Source: Sinomonas sp. ASV486
GTDB lineage: Bacteria > Actinomycetota > Actinomycetes > Actinomycetales > Micrococcaceae
DNA length: 64,000 nucleotides
Direction: 5' to 3'
Assembly (NCBI RefSeq): GCF_030908215.1
Contig: NZ_JAVFJK010000006.1
Coordinates: forward strand, 124,001-188,000
The position numbers were made by a program, and so were the translations under genes. A model generated the notes under the pieces. That model did no database searches. It saw only the letters and a list, made by a program, of their open reading frames with translations, and was not told the origin of the DNA. Numbering within the stretch: position 1 is the first letter of the stretch; each line of letters opens with the position of its first letter. Positions 56,654 through 64,000 of the stretch are shown piece after piece.

Positions 56654-57979
56654 ATGAGCAGTGTCCTGACCATCCGAGGCGGCGTCCCCCTTTCGGGACG
56701 GGTGGCGGTCCGTGGTGCCAAGAACCTCGTTCCCAAGGCCATGGTGGCCGCGCTCCTGGGCAACGAACCGTCCACGCTCCGCAGCGTGCCGGAGATCAAA
56801 GACGTCGACATCGTCACGAGCCTGCTCCAGCTCCACGGGGTCTCGGTCAACCGGGACACCGCCACGGGCGATCTGACTCTCGACCCCACCAACGCCAAGA
56901 CCGCGGCCGTGGCGGACATCGATGCCCACGCCGGTGACTCGCGGATCCCGATCCTGTTCTGCGGCCCGCTCATCCACGCGATCGGCGAGGCCTTCATCCC
57001 GGACCTCGGGGGCTGCCGTATCGGCGACCGCCCCATCGACTACCACCTCGACGTGCTGCGCCAGTTCGGCGCCGTGGTGGACAAGCGTCCAGGCGGCATC
57101 AGCATCTCGGCTCCCCGCGGACTCAAGGGCGCACGGATCTCGCTGCCGTACCCGAGTGTGGGCGCCACGGAGCAGGTGCTCCTGTCGGCAACCCGCGCGG
57201 AGGGCGTCACGGAGCTCAAGGGTGCCGCGATCGAGCCCGAGGTGATCGATCTCGTTGCCGTCCTGCAGAAGATGGGTGCGATCATCGCGGTCCTCAACGA
57301 CCGGACGATCCGGATCGAAGGCGTTCCCGAGCTCGGCGGCTACACCCACCGCGCCCTCCCAGACCGCAACGAGGCGGCCTCCTGGGCGTCGGCGGCGCTC
57401 GCGACCCACGGCGACATCTTCGTCGAAGGTGCGAGCCAACGGGACATGATGACCTTCCTGAACGTCTACCGGAAGATCGGAGGCGGCCTCCAGATCACCG
57501 ACGAGGGGATCCGCTTCTACCATCCCGGGGGCAAGCTCTCCCCGCTGGTCCTCGAGACGGACGTCCATCCGGGCTTCATGACCGACTGGCAGCAGCCGCT
57601 CATCGTGGCCCTCACGCAGGCTGAGGGCGTGTCGATCGTGCACGAGACCGTGTACGAGAACCGCTTCGGCTTCACCGAGGCGCTCGGCCGCATGGGTGCC
57701 ACGATCCAGCTCCATCGCGAGTGCCTCGGCAGCGTTCCGTGCCGCTTCGGCCAGCGCAATTTCCTGCATTCGGCGGTCATCTCCGGCCCCACGCCGCTGC
57801 ACGGCGCCGACTTCGACATCCCCGACCTGCGGGGCGGATTCAGCCACGTCATCGCGGCTCTCGCGGCCGACGGCGTGTCGCGGGCTACCGGGGTCGGCAT
57901 CATCCGTCGCGGCTATGAGCATTTCACCGAGAAGCTCAGCGCCCTCGGCGCGGACTTCGACCTCGAGGAGACGAAGTGA
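56654..57979 (+). CDS. murA: UDP-N-acetylglucosamine 1-carboxyvinyltransferase
   Basis: 441 residues from ATG 56654 (AAAAGG 5 bases upstream); ATG 56627 would add nine residues. Substrate lysine and asparagine lie in RGAKNLVPKAMVAALL, and the PEP-binding cysteine is in DLGGCRIGDRPIDYHL (about residue 121), the fosfomycin-sensitive type rather than the aspartate variant of mycobacteria. NRFGFTEALGRMGATIQ and GFSHVIAALAADG complete it. It starts peptidoglycan precursor synthesis in the cytoplasm. Its stop overlaps the plsC-like start (GTGA). Confidence 0.93.
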   Translation: MSSVLTIRGGVPLSGRVAVRGAKNLVPKAMVAALLGNEPSTLRSVPEIKDVDIVTSLLQLHGVSVNRDTATGDLTLDPTNAKTAAVADIDAHAGDSRIPILFCGPLIHAIGEAFIPDLGGCRIGDRPIDYHLDVLRQFGAVVDKRPGGISISAPRGLKGARISLPYPSVGATEQVLLSATRAEGVTELKGAAIEPEVIDLVAVLQKMGAIIAVLNDRTIRIEGVPELGGYTHRALPDRNEAASWASAALATHGDIFVEGASQRDMMTFLNVYRKIGGGLQITDEGIRFYHPGGKLSPLVLETDVHPGFMTDWQQPLIVALTQAEGVSIVHETVYENRFGFTEALGRMGATIQLHRECLGSVPCRFGQRNFLHSAVISGPTPLHGADFDIPDLRGGFSHVIAALAADGVSRATGVGIIRRGYEHFTEKLSALGADFDLEETK

Positions 57980-58764
57980 GCACATCGCCCCGCGAGGGGG
58001 CTCGCGAGAGCACGGGCGAGAAGGTCGCGTTCGCCATCGCGGCCGCCGTCGTCCGGCCCATCATGAACCTTCTCATGAGCAAGGAGTGGCAGGGCACGGA
58101 GAAGCTCAAGGGCCTCCCCGGCCGGGGCGGCTTCATTGCATGCCCCAACCATTGCACTGAGCTCGACCCCCTCACGGTCGGCCACATGCTCTACAACCAG
58201 GGCCGCCCGCCGCATTTCCTCGCCAAGGCCGGTCTGTTCAAGCCCCCGGTCCTCGGCCAACTCATGCGCGGGACCAAACAGGTCCCTGTCGACCGAGGCG
58301 GGACGGGCGCGGGGGCCTCGCTCGAGGTTGCGCGCGAGGTCATCGACGAGGGTGGGGCGATCATCGTCTACCCCGAGGGGACCCTCACGCGCGACCCCGG
58401 ACTCTGGCCCATGAAGGGCCACACCGGTGCGGCCCGGCTCGCGCTCAAGACCGGAGCGCCCGTCGTCCCCATCGCCCACTGGGGCGACCACGAGCTCTTC
58501 CCGCGGTATGCCAAGCGGCTGTACCCGTTCCCCCGGAAGAAGGCCGTCGTCCTCGTCGGTGACCCGGTGGATCTGAGCGACCTTGCGGGTCGCCCTCTCG
58601 ACAAGTCAACGCTCGTCGAGGCCACCGAGCGCATCATGGACGCGATCACGGCGCTCGTGGCCGAACTGCGCGGCGAGCAGCCGCCGGCCCAGCGCTGGGA
58701 CCCGTCGCAGCACCAGCAGAGCACCCACGGACGGGACGTCGAGCGGGGCGGGAAGTCCGCGTGA
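57976..58764 (+). CDS. plsC: 1-acyl-sn-glycerol-3-phosphate acyltransferase family protein
   Basis: 262 residues. NHCTELD is the NHx4D catalytic motif, with FLAKAGLFKPPVLGQLMRGTKQVPVDR and IVYPEGTLTRDP as blocks II and III. The C-terminal 30 residues are polar and probably disordered. It acylates lysophosphatidate for phospholipid synthesis. It overlaps murA and gpsA by 4 bases each (GTGA), so the three are translated together. Confidence 0.9.
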   Translation: MSTSPREGARESTGEKVAFAIAAAVVRPIMNLLMSKEWQGTEKLKGLPGRGGFIACPNHCTELDPLTVGHMLYNQGRPPHFLAKAGLFKPPVLGQLMRGTKQVPVDRGGTGAGASLEVAREVIDEGGAIIVYPEGTLTRDPGLWPMKGHTGAARLALKTGAPVVPIAHWGDHELFPRYAKRLYPFPRKKAVVLVGDPVDLSDLAGRPLDKSTLVEATERIMDAITALVAELRGEQPPAQRWDPSQHQQSTHGRDVERGGKSA

Positions 58765-59831
58765 CGACTGGAAACGAGGCGGGTGCGCCCGGCACTGGGA
58801 CGGCGCGCGGGCCGCTGCGGCAGATCGCGGTGATGGGGGCGGGGAGCTGGGGCTCCACGTTCGCCAAGGTCCTCGGCGACGCCGCCGCAAGCCACGGGAT
58901 CGAGCGCAGCATCCGCGTCTGGGGGCGCACCACGGACGTGGTCGCCGACTTCGGCCGGCATCGCAACACCAAGTACCTCGGGGACATTGCGCTGCCCGAA
59001 AGCATCACCGCGACGATGAGTCCCGCCGAGGCGCTCGAGGGTGCCCAGGTCGTCGTTCTTGCCATACCCGCCCAGTCGCTGCGCGCCCAGCTGACCGACT
59101 GGGGCGCCCACATCCCCCGGGACGCCGTGGTGCTCTCCCTCATGAAGGGGCTCGAGCTCGGCACCGACAAGCGCATGAGCGAGGTGATCGCCGAGCTCAC
59201 GGGCCTGCCGCAGGGCCAGATCGCGGTGCTCTCGGGCCCGAACCTCGCCCTCGAGATCGCCCGCTCCCAGCCCACGGGGTCGGTCGTGGCGTGCACCGAC
59301 CACGAGACCGCCCAATGGATCGCCGAGTCGTGCACCGCGCCGTACTTCCGCCCCTACATGAGCACCGACGTCGTCGGCGTCGAGATCGGCGGCATCGTGA
59401 AGAACGTGATCGCCCTCGCCGTCGGCATCTGCGAGGGCAAGGAGATGGGGGACAACACGAAGGCCACCGTCATCACGCGCGGACTGGCCGAGACGACCCG
59501 CCTGGCCGTAGCCCTCGGAGGCGATCTCACGACCATGGCCGGGCTCGCAGGCCTCGGTGACCTCGTTGCAACCTGCTCGTCCAAACTCTCCCGAAACCAC
59601 ACCGCGGGCAGCCTCCTGGGCCAGGGACTGGACGCCGATCAGGTGGGCGCCCGGATGACCCAGGTCGCCGAGGGAATCAAGTCGGCGCCCGCTGTGCTCG
59701 AGCTCGCCCAGCGGGTCGGGGTCGACATGCCCATCACGGCCGCCGTGGTGGCCGTGCTCAGGGGGGAACTCCCCGTAGACCAGCTCGAACCGCTGCTGCT
59801 GGCGCGGCAGCTCAAGTCAGAAGGCGACTAG
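58761..59831 (+). CDS. gpsA: Glycerol-3-phosphate dehydrogenase [NAD(P)+]
   Basis: 356 residues. IAVMGAGSWGSTFAKVLGD binds NAD(P); IGGIVKNVIALAVGICEG holds the catalytic lysine, and LAGLGDLVATCSSKLSRNHTAGSLLGQG binds substrate. It makes glycerol 3-phosphate for the phospholipid pathway that the preceding gene serves. A 20-residue Gly/Thr-rich extension precedes the core. Confidence 0.95.
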   Translation: MTTGNEAGAPGTGTARGPLRQIAVMGAGSWGSTFAKVLGDAAASHGIERSIRVWGRTTDVVADFGRHRNTKYLGDIALPESITATMSPAEALEGAQVVVLAIPAQSLRAQLTDWGAHIPRDAVVLSLMKGLELGTDKRMSEVIAELTGLPQGQIAVLSGPNLALEIARSQPTGSVVACTDHETAQWIAESCTAPYFRPYMSTDVVGVEIGGIVKNVIALAVGICEGKEMGDNTKATVITRGLAETTRLAVALGGDLTTMAGLAGLGDLVATCSSKLSRNHTAGSLLGQGLDADQVGARMTQVAEGIKSAPAVLELAQRVGVDMPITAAVVAVLRGELPVDQLEPLLLARQLKSEGD

Positions 59832-59835
59832 AAGC

Positions 59836-60963
59836 GTGACAGAGACCAGGAAGAGCACAAAGACGAGAGTCGCACTTCTCTTCGGGGGGCGCTCGAGCGA
59901 GCACGCCGTGAGCTGTGTGACGGCCGCTGGAGTGATGGGCGCCATCGACGCTGAGAAGTACGAGGTGGTCCCGATCGGGATCACCCGCGAAGGCCAGTGG
60001 GTCCTCTCGCGCGGAGACTGGCACCGGTGGGCGCTCAACGCTGGCCACCCACCCGAGGTCGAGCCAAGCAGCGAGACGGTGCGCCTCTCCGAATCCGACG
60101 GCGCAGCCCACCTCGTGGTGACCGAGCCGAACCAGGTGCCGAGGGAGCTCGGCGACGTCGACGTCGTCTTCCCACTCCTCCACGGTGCCTTCGGCGAAGA
60201 CGGCACGGTCCAGGGCCTGCTCGAACTCGCCGACGTCCGCTACGTGGGCGCCGGTGTCCTCGCGTCCGCGGTCGGGATGGACAAGCACTTCATGAAGGTG
60301 GCCTTCGAGGCGGCCGGCCTCAGTGTCGGGCCGTACGTCACGGTGACCGACAAGGAGTGGCGCCGCGACCCCCAAGCGGTGCGTGACGCCGTCGGCCGCC
60401 TCGGATTCCCCGTGTTCGTGAAGCCGTGCCGCGCGGGCTCCTCAGTGGGCATCTCCAAGGTAGACGGTCCCGAGGGACTCGACGCCGCAATCGCGGAGGC
60501 ACGCCGGCACGACCTGCGGCTCGTCATCGAGGCGGGCATCACGGGCCGGGAGATCGAGTGCGGCGTGCTCGAGGGCCGCGGGTGCGACGCGCCCCGCACC
60601 TCGCTGCCCGGCGAGATCGTCGTGCAGGGAGGGCAGCATGCGTTCTACGACTTCGAGGCGAAGTACGTCGAGAACGATGCCGCCTCGCTCTCATGCCCCG
60701 CCGACCTTCCGCAGGAGGCCATCCACCGGGTGCGCGAACTCGCAGCGACCGCGTTCGACGCCGTCTCCGGCGAGGGCCTGAGCAGGGTGGACTTCTTCTA
60801 CACACCCGAGGGAGAGTTCGTCATCAACGAGATCAACACGATGCCGGGCTTCACGCCCATCAGCATGTATCCGGCGATGTGGGCCGCGACGGGGATCGGC
60901 TACCGCGAGCTCATTGACGAGCTCATCCAGCTTGCCCTCGCACGGCCGACAGGCCTCCGCTAG
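59836..60963 (+). CDS. ddl: D-alanine--D-alanine ligase
   Basis: 375 residues. LLFGGRSSEHAVSCVTAAGV, PLLHGAFGEDGTVQGLLEL, GFPVFVKPCRAGSSVGISKV and FVINEINTMPGFTPISMYP form the ATP-grasp core with metal-binding Glu/Asn. It ligates two D-alanines for the peptidoglycan stem peptide. GTG start 4 bases after the gpsA stop. Confidence 0.95.
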   Translation: MTETRKSTKTRVALLFGGRSSEHAVSCVTAAGVMGAIDAEKYEVVPIGITREGQWVLSRGDWHRWALNAGHPPEVEPSSETVRLSESDGAAHLVVTEPNQVPRELGDVDVVFPLLHGAFGEDGTVQGLLELADVRYVGAGVLASAVGMDKHFMKVAFEAAGLSVGPYVTVTDKEWRRDPQAVRDAVGRLGFPVFVKPCRAGSSVGISKVDGPEGLDAAIAEARRHDLRLVIEAGITGREIECGVLEGRGCDAPRTSLPGEIVVQGGQHAFYDFEAKYVENDAASLSCPADLPQEAIHRVRELAATAFDAVSGEGLSRVDFFYTPEGEFVINEINTMPGFTPISMYPAMWAATGIGYRELIDELIQLALARPTGLR

Positions 60964-61004
60964 CTCGCCCGCCCTCCAGAGCGAGGGCCGCTGCCTGCCA
61001 ATGC

Positions 61005-61619
61005 TCAGCCGTTGGCGGGCAGCTTGGCGAGGTCTTCCTGCCCCACGCAGTGCTTGGTTGCGGGAACCTTCGACACCGCGGCCGAGAGGCTCGCGAGCAC
61101 CGTCGCCGAGCTGATCCGGCCAGAATCCAGAAGGAGCTCGGTGGCGGGCTCTCGGCCGAACGTGGTGAGGGTGAAGGTTCCGCCGTCTGTGGCCGCAGCC
61201 GATGGCGAGGATGCTGCCGAGGGCGCGGATGCCGAGGGCACTGAGGACGCCGTGCTCGGCGAAGACGACGACGGACCTGCGTCCGGCGCGCCGGCATTGG
61301 TCTCCTTGATGACCCAGTCGACGCCGTTCACGCTGACGCAGCGGTCGGTCGTGGGACCAGGGGACGCCACACCGCACCGGAGCACGACGGCGGCGGGGTC
61401 GCCCCACGCGGCAGTGGCCTGGCTCGTGGTCTTCCGCAGTGACGCATCGCCGAGCGAGTCGGGGAGCGCAAGCATGAGCGGCGCGCACGCGGGGTTGGCG
61501 GCACCCGGAGCGGGCTGGACCGTGACAGGCGCCGAGCAGGCCGAGAGGGCGAGAGCGGGGACCGCGAGCATCAGCGGGATGCCGATCCGGGCTGCGCGGG
61601 TCAGGCTGCGTGCGGGCAT
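61005..61619 (-). CDS. DUF3515 lipoprotein
   Basis: 204 residues. A signal sequence ends in LALSAC, a lipobox with the lipidated cysteine at about residue 28. CAPLMLALPDSLGDASLRKT, AAWGDPAAVVLRCGVASPGPTTDRCVSVNGVDWVI are DUF3515 segments with four conserved cysteines. A Ser/Ala-rich insertion (about 115-145) interrupts the domain. It is convergent with ddl, and in this order is commonly found beside ddl and thiL in actinobacteria. Confidence 0.85.
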   Translation of the reverse strand: MPARSLTRAARIGIPLMLAVPALALSACSAPVTVQPAPGAANPACAPLMLALPDSLGDASLRKTTSQATAAWGDPAAVVLRCGVASPGPTTDRCVSVNGVDWVIKETNAGAPDAGPSSSSPSTASSVPSASAPSAASSPSAAATDGGTFTLTTFGREPATELLLDSGRISSATVLASLSAAVSKVPATKHCVGQEDLAKLPANG

Positions 61620-61720
61620 GCTGCTCCATCCGGGGATTGGGGGTCCCCCCAGACTACCGCTGCAGGGGACCGCTGCCGGCTGCGGAGCCGACGCCGAGGA
61701 GCTGCCGATACGCTAAGGAG

Positions 61721-62740
61721 GTGACGGATTCCCAGCGGCGCAGGGCCCGCGTATGCGACCTGAGCGAGCGAGAGCTCCTTGAGCGGATCTTTCCCCGCTT
61801 GGCTGTCCTGGGCTCGCCGATCCTCGGCCCCGGGGACGACGCCGCGGTGGTCGCAGTCCCAGACGGCCGCGTCGTCATCAGCACCGACACCCAGACCGAG
61901 GGACAGGACTTCCGGTTCGAGTGGCCGAACGGATACCGCACGACCGGCGCTGACGTGGGGTGGAAGGCGGCCGCCCAGAACCTGAGCGACATCAATGCGA
62001 TGGGCGCCGTCGCGACGAGCATGGTCGTGAGCCTCACCCTCCCCGCCGAGACAGAGGCTGGATGGGTCGAAGGCCTCGCCGACGGGCTCGTCGAGGCCAT
62101 CCGAGCCCTCGGAGCCAAGGGCTGCACGGTGGCCGGAGGTGACCTCGGGAGAGGCGGTGAGCTTTCGGTGACGGTCACGGTCCTTGGGAGCCTTGAGGGC
62201 CGGGCTCCAGTGCTCCGCTCAGGCGCCCGATCCGGTGACGTGCTCGCCGTGGCCGGGCGGCTCGGTTCGGCGGCCGCGGGCCTCGCGCTCCTCGAGCACG
62301 GGCCAGCGTACGGCGTACTGGACGCGGATCTCCGCGACGTGGTCCAGAGCCAGTGCCGTCCCATTCCACCGCTCGCGGCCGGCCCCGCCGCCGCTCGTGC
62401 CGGCGCGACGGCGCTCATGGACCTCTCGGACGGGCTCCTCAAAGACGGCGACCGCATGGGCCGGGCGAGCGGCGTCGTGCTCGACCTCGATGAGGCGGCG
62501 ATCAGGGATCACGCGGCGCTCCTCAGCGGGCCGGCAGAGGTCCTGGGGGCGGACCCGCTCCCTTGGGTCCTGGGCGGCGGAGAGGACCACGGACTCCTCG
62601 CGGCATTTCCCGCAACATCACAGCTGCCTCATGGCTTCACTGCGATAGGCTCGGTGGTGCCTCCGGCCGGTGGGCCGGGCGGAGTCGCCGTCGCTGGGCG
62701 TCCCGCGCAACCGAGCGGATGGGATCACTTTGCACGCTAA
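61721..62740 (+). CDS. thiL: Thiamine-monophosphate kinase
   Basis: 339 residues. LGPGDDAAVV, STDTQTEGQDFRFEWPNGYRTTGADVGWKAAAQNLSDINAMGA and LMDLSDGLLKDGDRMGRASGV carry the metal- and ATP-binding aspartates. The GTG at 61721 directly follows AAGGAG (too close to act as a ribosome-binding site) and lies 6 bases after TACGCT, so a leaderless start is plausible. It makes thiamine diphosphate, the cofactor of IlvB and the 2-oxoacid dehydrogenase seen here. Confidence 0.93.
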   Translation: MTDSQRRRARVCDLSERELLERIFPRLAVLGSPILGPGDDAAVVAVPDGRVVISTDTQTEGQDFRFEWPNGYRTTGADVGWKAAAQNLSDINAMGAVATSMVVSLTLPAETEAGWVEGLADGLVEAIRALGAKGCTVAGGDLGRGGELSVTVTVLGSLEGRAPVLRSGARSGDVLAVAGRLGSAAAGLALLEHGPAYGVLDADLRDVVQSQCRPIPPLAAGPAAARAGATALMDLSDGLLKDGDRMGRASGVVLDLDEAAIRDHAALLSGPAEVLGADPLPWVLGGGEDHGLLAAFPATSQLPHGFTAIGSVVPPAGGPGGVAVAGRPAQPSGWDHFAR

Positions 62741-63758
62741 GATCGCCTCGAACGCCGCCGCCATGCGCCGGTGGCTCGCGGATGCCGAGACCGTGCTGGC
62801 CAACCACAGCGACCGCCTCAACGCGATCAACATCTTCCCGGTGGCCGACGGCGATACCGGCACCAATCTGTACCACACGGTCTGCGCCGCCTCCGCTGCC
62901 GCGGCAGAGGCGCCCGGAAACGACGTCGGAACCCTGCTCGCCGCTGCGGGCCAGGCCGCGATGGAGGACGCCTGGGGCAACTCCGGGACTCTCTTCGCCG
63001 TGTTCCTCGACGCCTTTGCCGCATCGCTCGCCGGACACCAGAGGCTCAGCGCGCCCCTGCTTGCGAGGGCTCTTCACCGTGCCCAGATCCGCGCATGGTC
63101 CGCCCTCAGCGAGCCTGTCGGCGGGACGATGCTCTCGGTCCTCGAGGCTGCGGCCGACGGCGCGGCCTCGGTTTCCGGGAGGGCGGCCCATGAGGACAGC
63201 AACGTTGCCCTGGCCGCGGCGCTCGACGCCGTCGTCGAGGCCGCACTGGGTGCGGTCGTGGCAACCGAGACCCAGCTCGGCGTCCTCACCAAGGCGCGTG
63301 TGGTCGACGCCGGCGGGGTCGGCCTGCTCCTCGTCCTCGCCGCGCTGCGCACCGCAGTCCTCGGGGAAGGCATCCCGGAGGACACCCTCGAGACACTCCA
63401 TGGATTCCGCGTACAGGACCCGCACATCCACGGCGACCAGCCCGAGACCCAGGGGGTCGAGATCATGTGCACGATCACCCTCAGCCCCCTCGATGCCGCC
63501 GACCTCAGACGGCGCCTCGATGAGGTGGGGGATTCCGTGATCATGAGCCCGGTGGGTGCCTTCGACGACGTCGCCGGTGCGTGCCGGTGGCGTGTGCACG
63601 TCCACGTCACGGACCCGGACAGCACCCTGGAGCTGATCCGCACGGTGGGCGAGCCGGAACGTCTGGCCCTCACCGAGCTGCGGTCCGATGCCCCGGGGTC
63701 GGACGGCCAGCCGGCGGAGCATTTCGTGGAGGACACCGGGCGTGGCCGCACAGCGTGA
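62730..63758 (+). CDS. DAK2 domain protein
   Basis: 342 residues from TTG 62730; GTG 62670 and ATG 62763 are alternatives. LNAINIFPVADGDTGTNLYHTV holds the ADP/metal-binding aspartates of the DhaL-like (DAK2) domain, and GNSGTLFAVFLDAF its second half. A C-terminal domain (about 235-340; TQGVEIMCTITL) resembles the middle part of FakA/YloV. It lacks the extra length of FakA fatty-acid kinase (about 550), so its substrate is uncertain. It overlaps thiL by 11 bases and precedes recG. Confidence 0.83.
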   Translation: MHAKIASNAAAMRRWLADAETVLANHSDRLNAINIFPVADGDTGTNLYHTVCAASAAAAEAPGNDVGTLLAAAGQAAMEDAWGNSGTLFAVFLDAFAASLAGHQRLSAPLLARALHRAQIRAWSALSEPVGGTMLSVLEAAADGAASVSGRAAHEDSNVALAAALDAVVEAALGAVVATETQLGVLTKARVVDAGGVGLLLVLAALRTAVLGEGIPEDTLETLHGFRVQDPHIHGDQPETQGVEIMCTITLSPLDAADLRRRLDEVGDSVIMSPVGAFDDVAGACRWRVHVHVTDPDSTLELIRTVGEPERLALTELRSDAPGSDGQPAEHFVEDTGRGRTA

Positions 63759-64000
63759 CCTCGACCTGTCCAGGCTCCTCGGCGGAGCCTCGGCCAAGAA
63801 GCTCAAGGACCATCTCGGCCTGGCGACGGCGGGCGAACTCCTCGACTACTTCCCCCGCCGGTATGCGGAACGCGGCGAGCTCACGCGCATCGCCGAGCTT
63901 CCGATTGACACTGACGTGACGCTCCTCGCGCGCGTGGTGAAGGCCACGAGCCGGACGATGACCACTCGCAAGGGCCGCATCACGGAGGTCGTGGTCAGCG
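63742..64000 (+). CDS. recG: ATP-dependent DNA helicase RecG (5' end, cut by window)
   Basis: The first 86 codons. LSRLLGGASAKKLKDHLGLATAGELLDYFPRRYAERGELTRIAELPIDTDVTLLARVV matches the N-terminal and wedge-domain entry of RecG, which reverses stalled forks. The GTG at 63742 follows GGAGG and overlaps the DAK2 gene by 17 bases, an arrangement common in actinobacteria. Confidence 0.9.
   Translation, partial: MAAQRDLDLSRLLGGASAKKLKDHLGLATAGELLDYFPRRYAERGELTRIAELPIDTDVTLLARVVKATSRTMTTRKGRITEVVVS

Overview
This window comes from a high-GC Gram-positive chromosome, most likely a Micrococcaceae actinobacterium close to Arthrobacter or Sinomonas. The grounds are GTG/TTG starts, GC-rich third positions, many 4-bp gene overlaps, several apparently leaderless genes, an ilvBNC leader peptide of actinobacterial type, and the order leuC-leuD-murA-plsC-gpsA-ddl-(DUF3515)-thiL-DAK2-recG. 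I see no IS element, integrase, phage gene, rRNA or CRISPR array. This is a core chromosomal stretch with catabolic loci interspersed.

Positions 1-8450 hold aromatic and 2-oxoacid catabolism, mostly on the minus strand. There is a fused FAH/RraA-like enzyme, a GntR repressor and the start of a dehydrogenase resembling HpaE, under a 35-bp perfect palindrome. Upstream lies a 2-oxoacid dehydrogenase operon (E1 alpha, E1 beta, a free-standing lipoyl-domain protein and an alpha/beta hydrolase), then an amino-acid permease and a divergent Lrp/AsnC regulator.

Positions 8480-14750 hold a NAD de novo synthesis operon: an NrtR-type regulator with a decayed Nudix box and its own operator, then nadA, nadB, nadC and a NifS-like cysteine desulfurase, almost all with overlapping start and stop codons. 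Positions 14800-20550 carry a GtrA protein and an asparagine-use cluster (permease, aspartase, asparaginase, GntR regulator).

Positions 20600-35330 are mixed: FAH and DUF1684 proteins, a lipoprotein and transglutaminase pair, a flavin monooxygenase-MarR operon with a 30-bp operator, an RND exporter, malate:quinone oxidoreductase, a peptide-type substrate-binding lipoprotein, PrxQ, tRNA-Leu, tRNA-Lys, two unknown small genes and a LysR regulator.

Positions 35390-56510 form a spread-out branched-chain amino-acid region: ilvD, ilvBNC behind a leader-peptide attenuator, leuB, ilvE, and leuCD opposite an NdgR-like IclR regulator with a palindromic operator between them. serA, metG, gltX, a HAD hydrolase, a DUF559-type nuclease-like gene and a tRNA-Gln/Glu/Glu cluster lie among them.

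Positions 56650-64000 hold envelope and housekeeping genes: murA-plsC-gpsA-ddl, then thiL-DAK2-recG (recG is cut by the window end), with a DUF3515 lipoprotein on the other strand.

The least explained signal is a family of 21-22 bp intergenic tandem arrays at 2472, 45016, 46299 and 52265. Their units resemble each other around GGTCAC/GGGTCTC, some are arranged as inverted arrays, and two of them flank the DUF559-type gene in opposite orientation.
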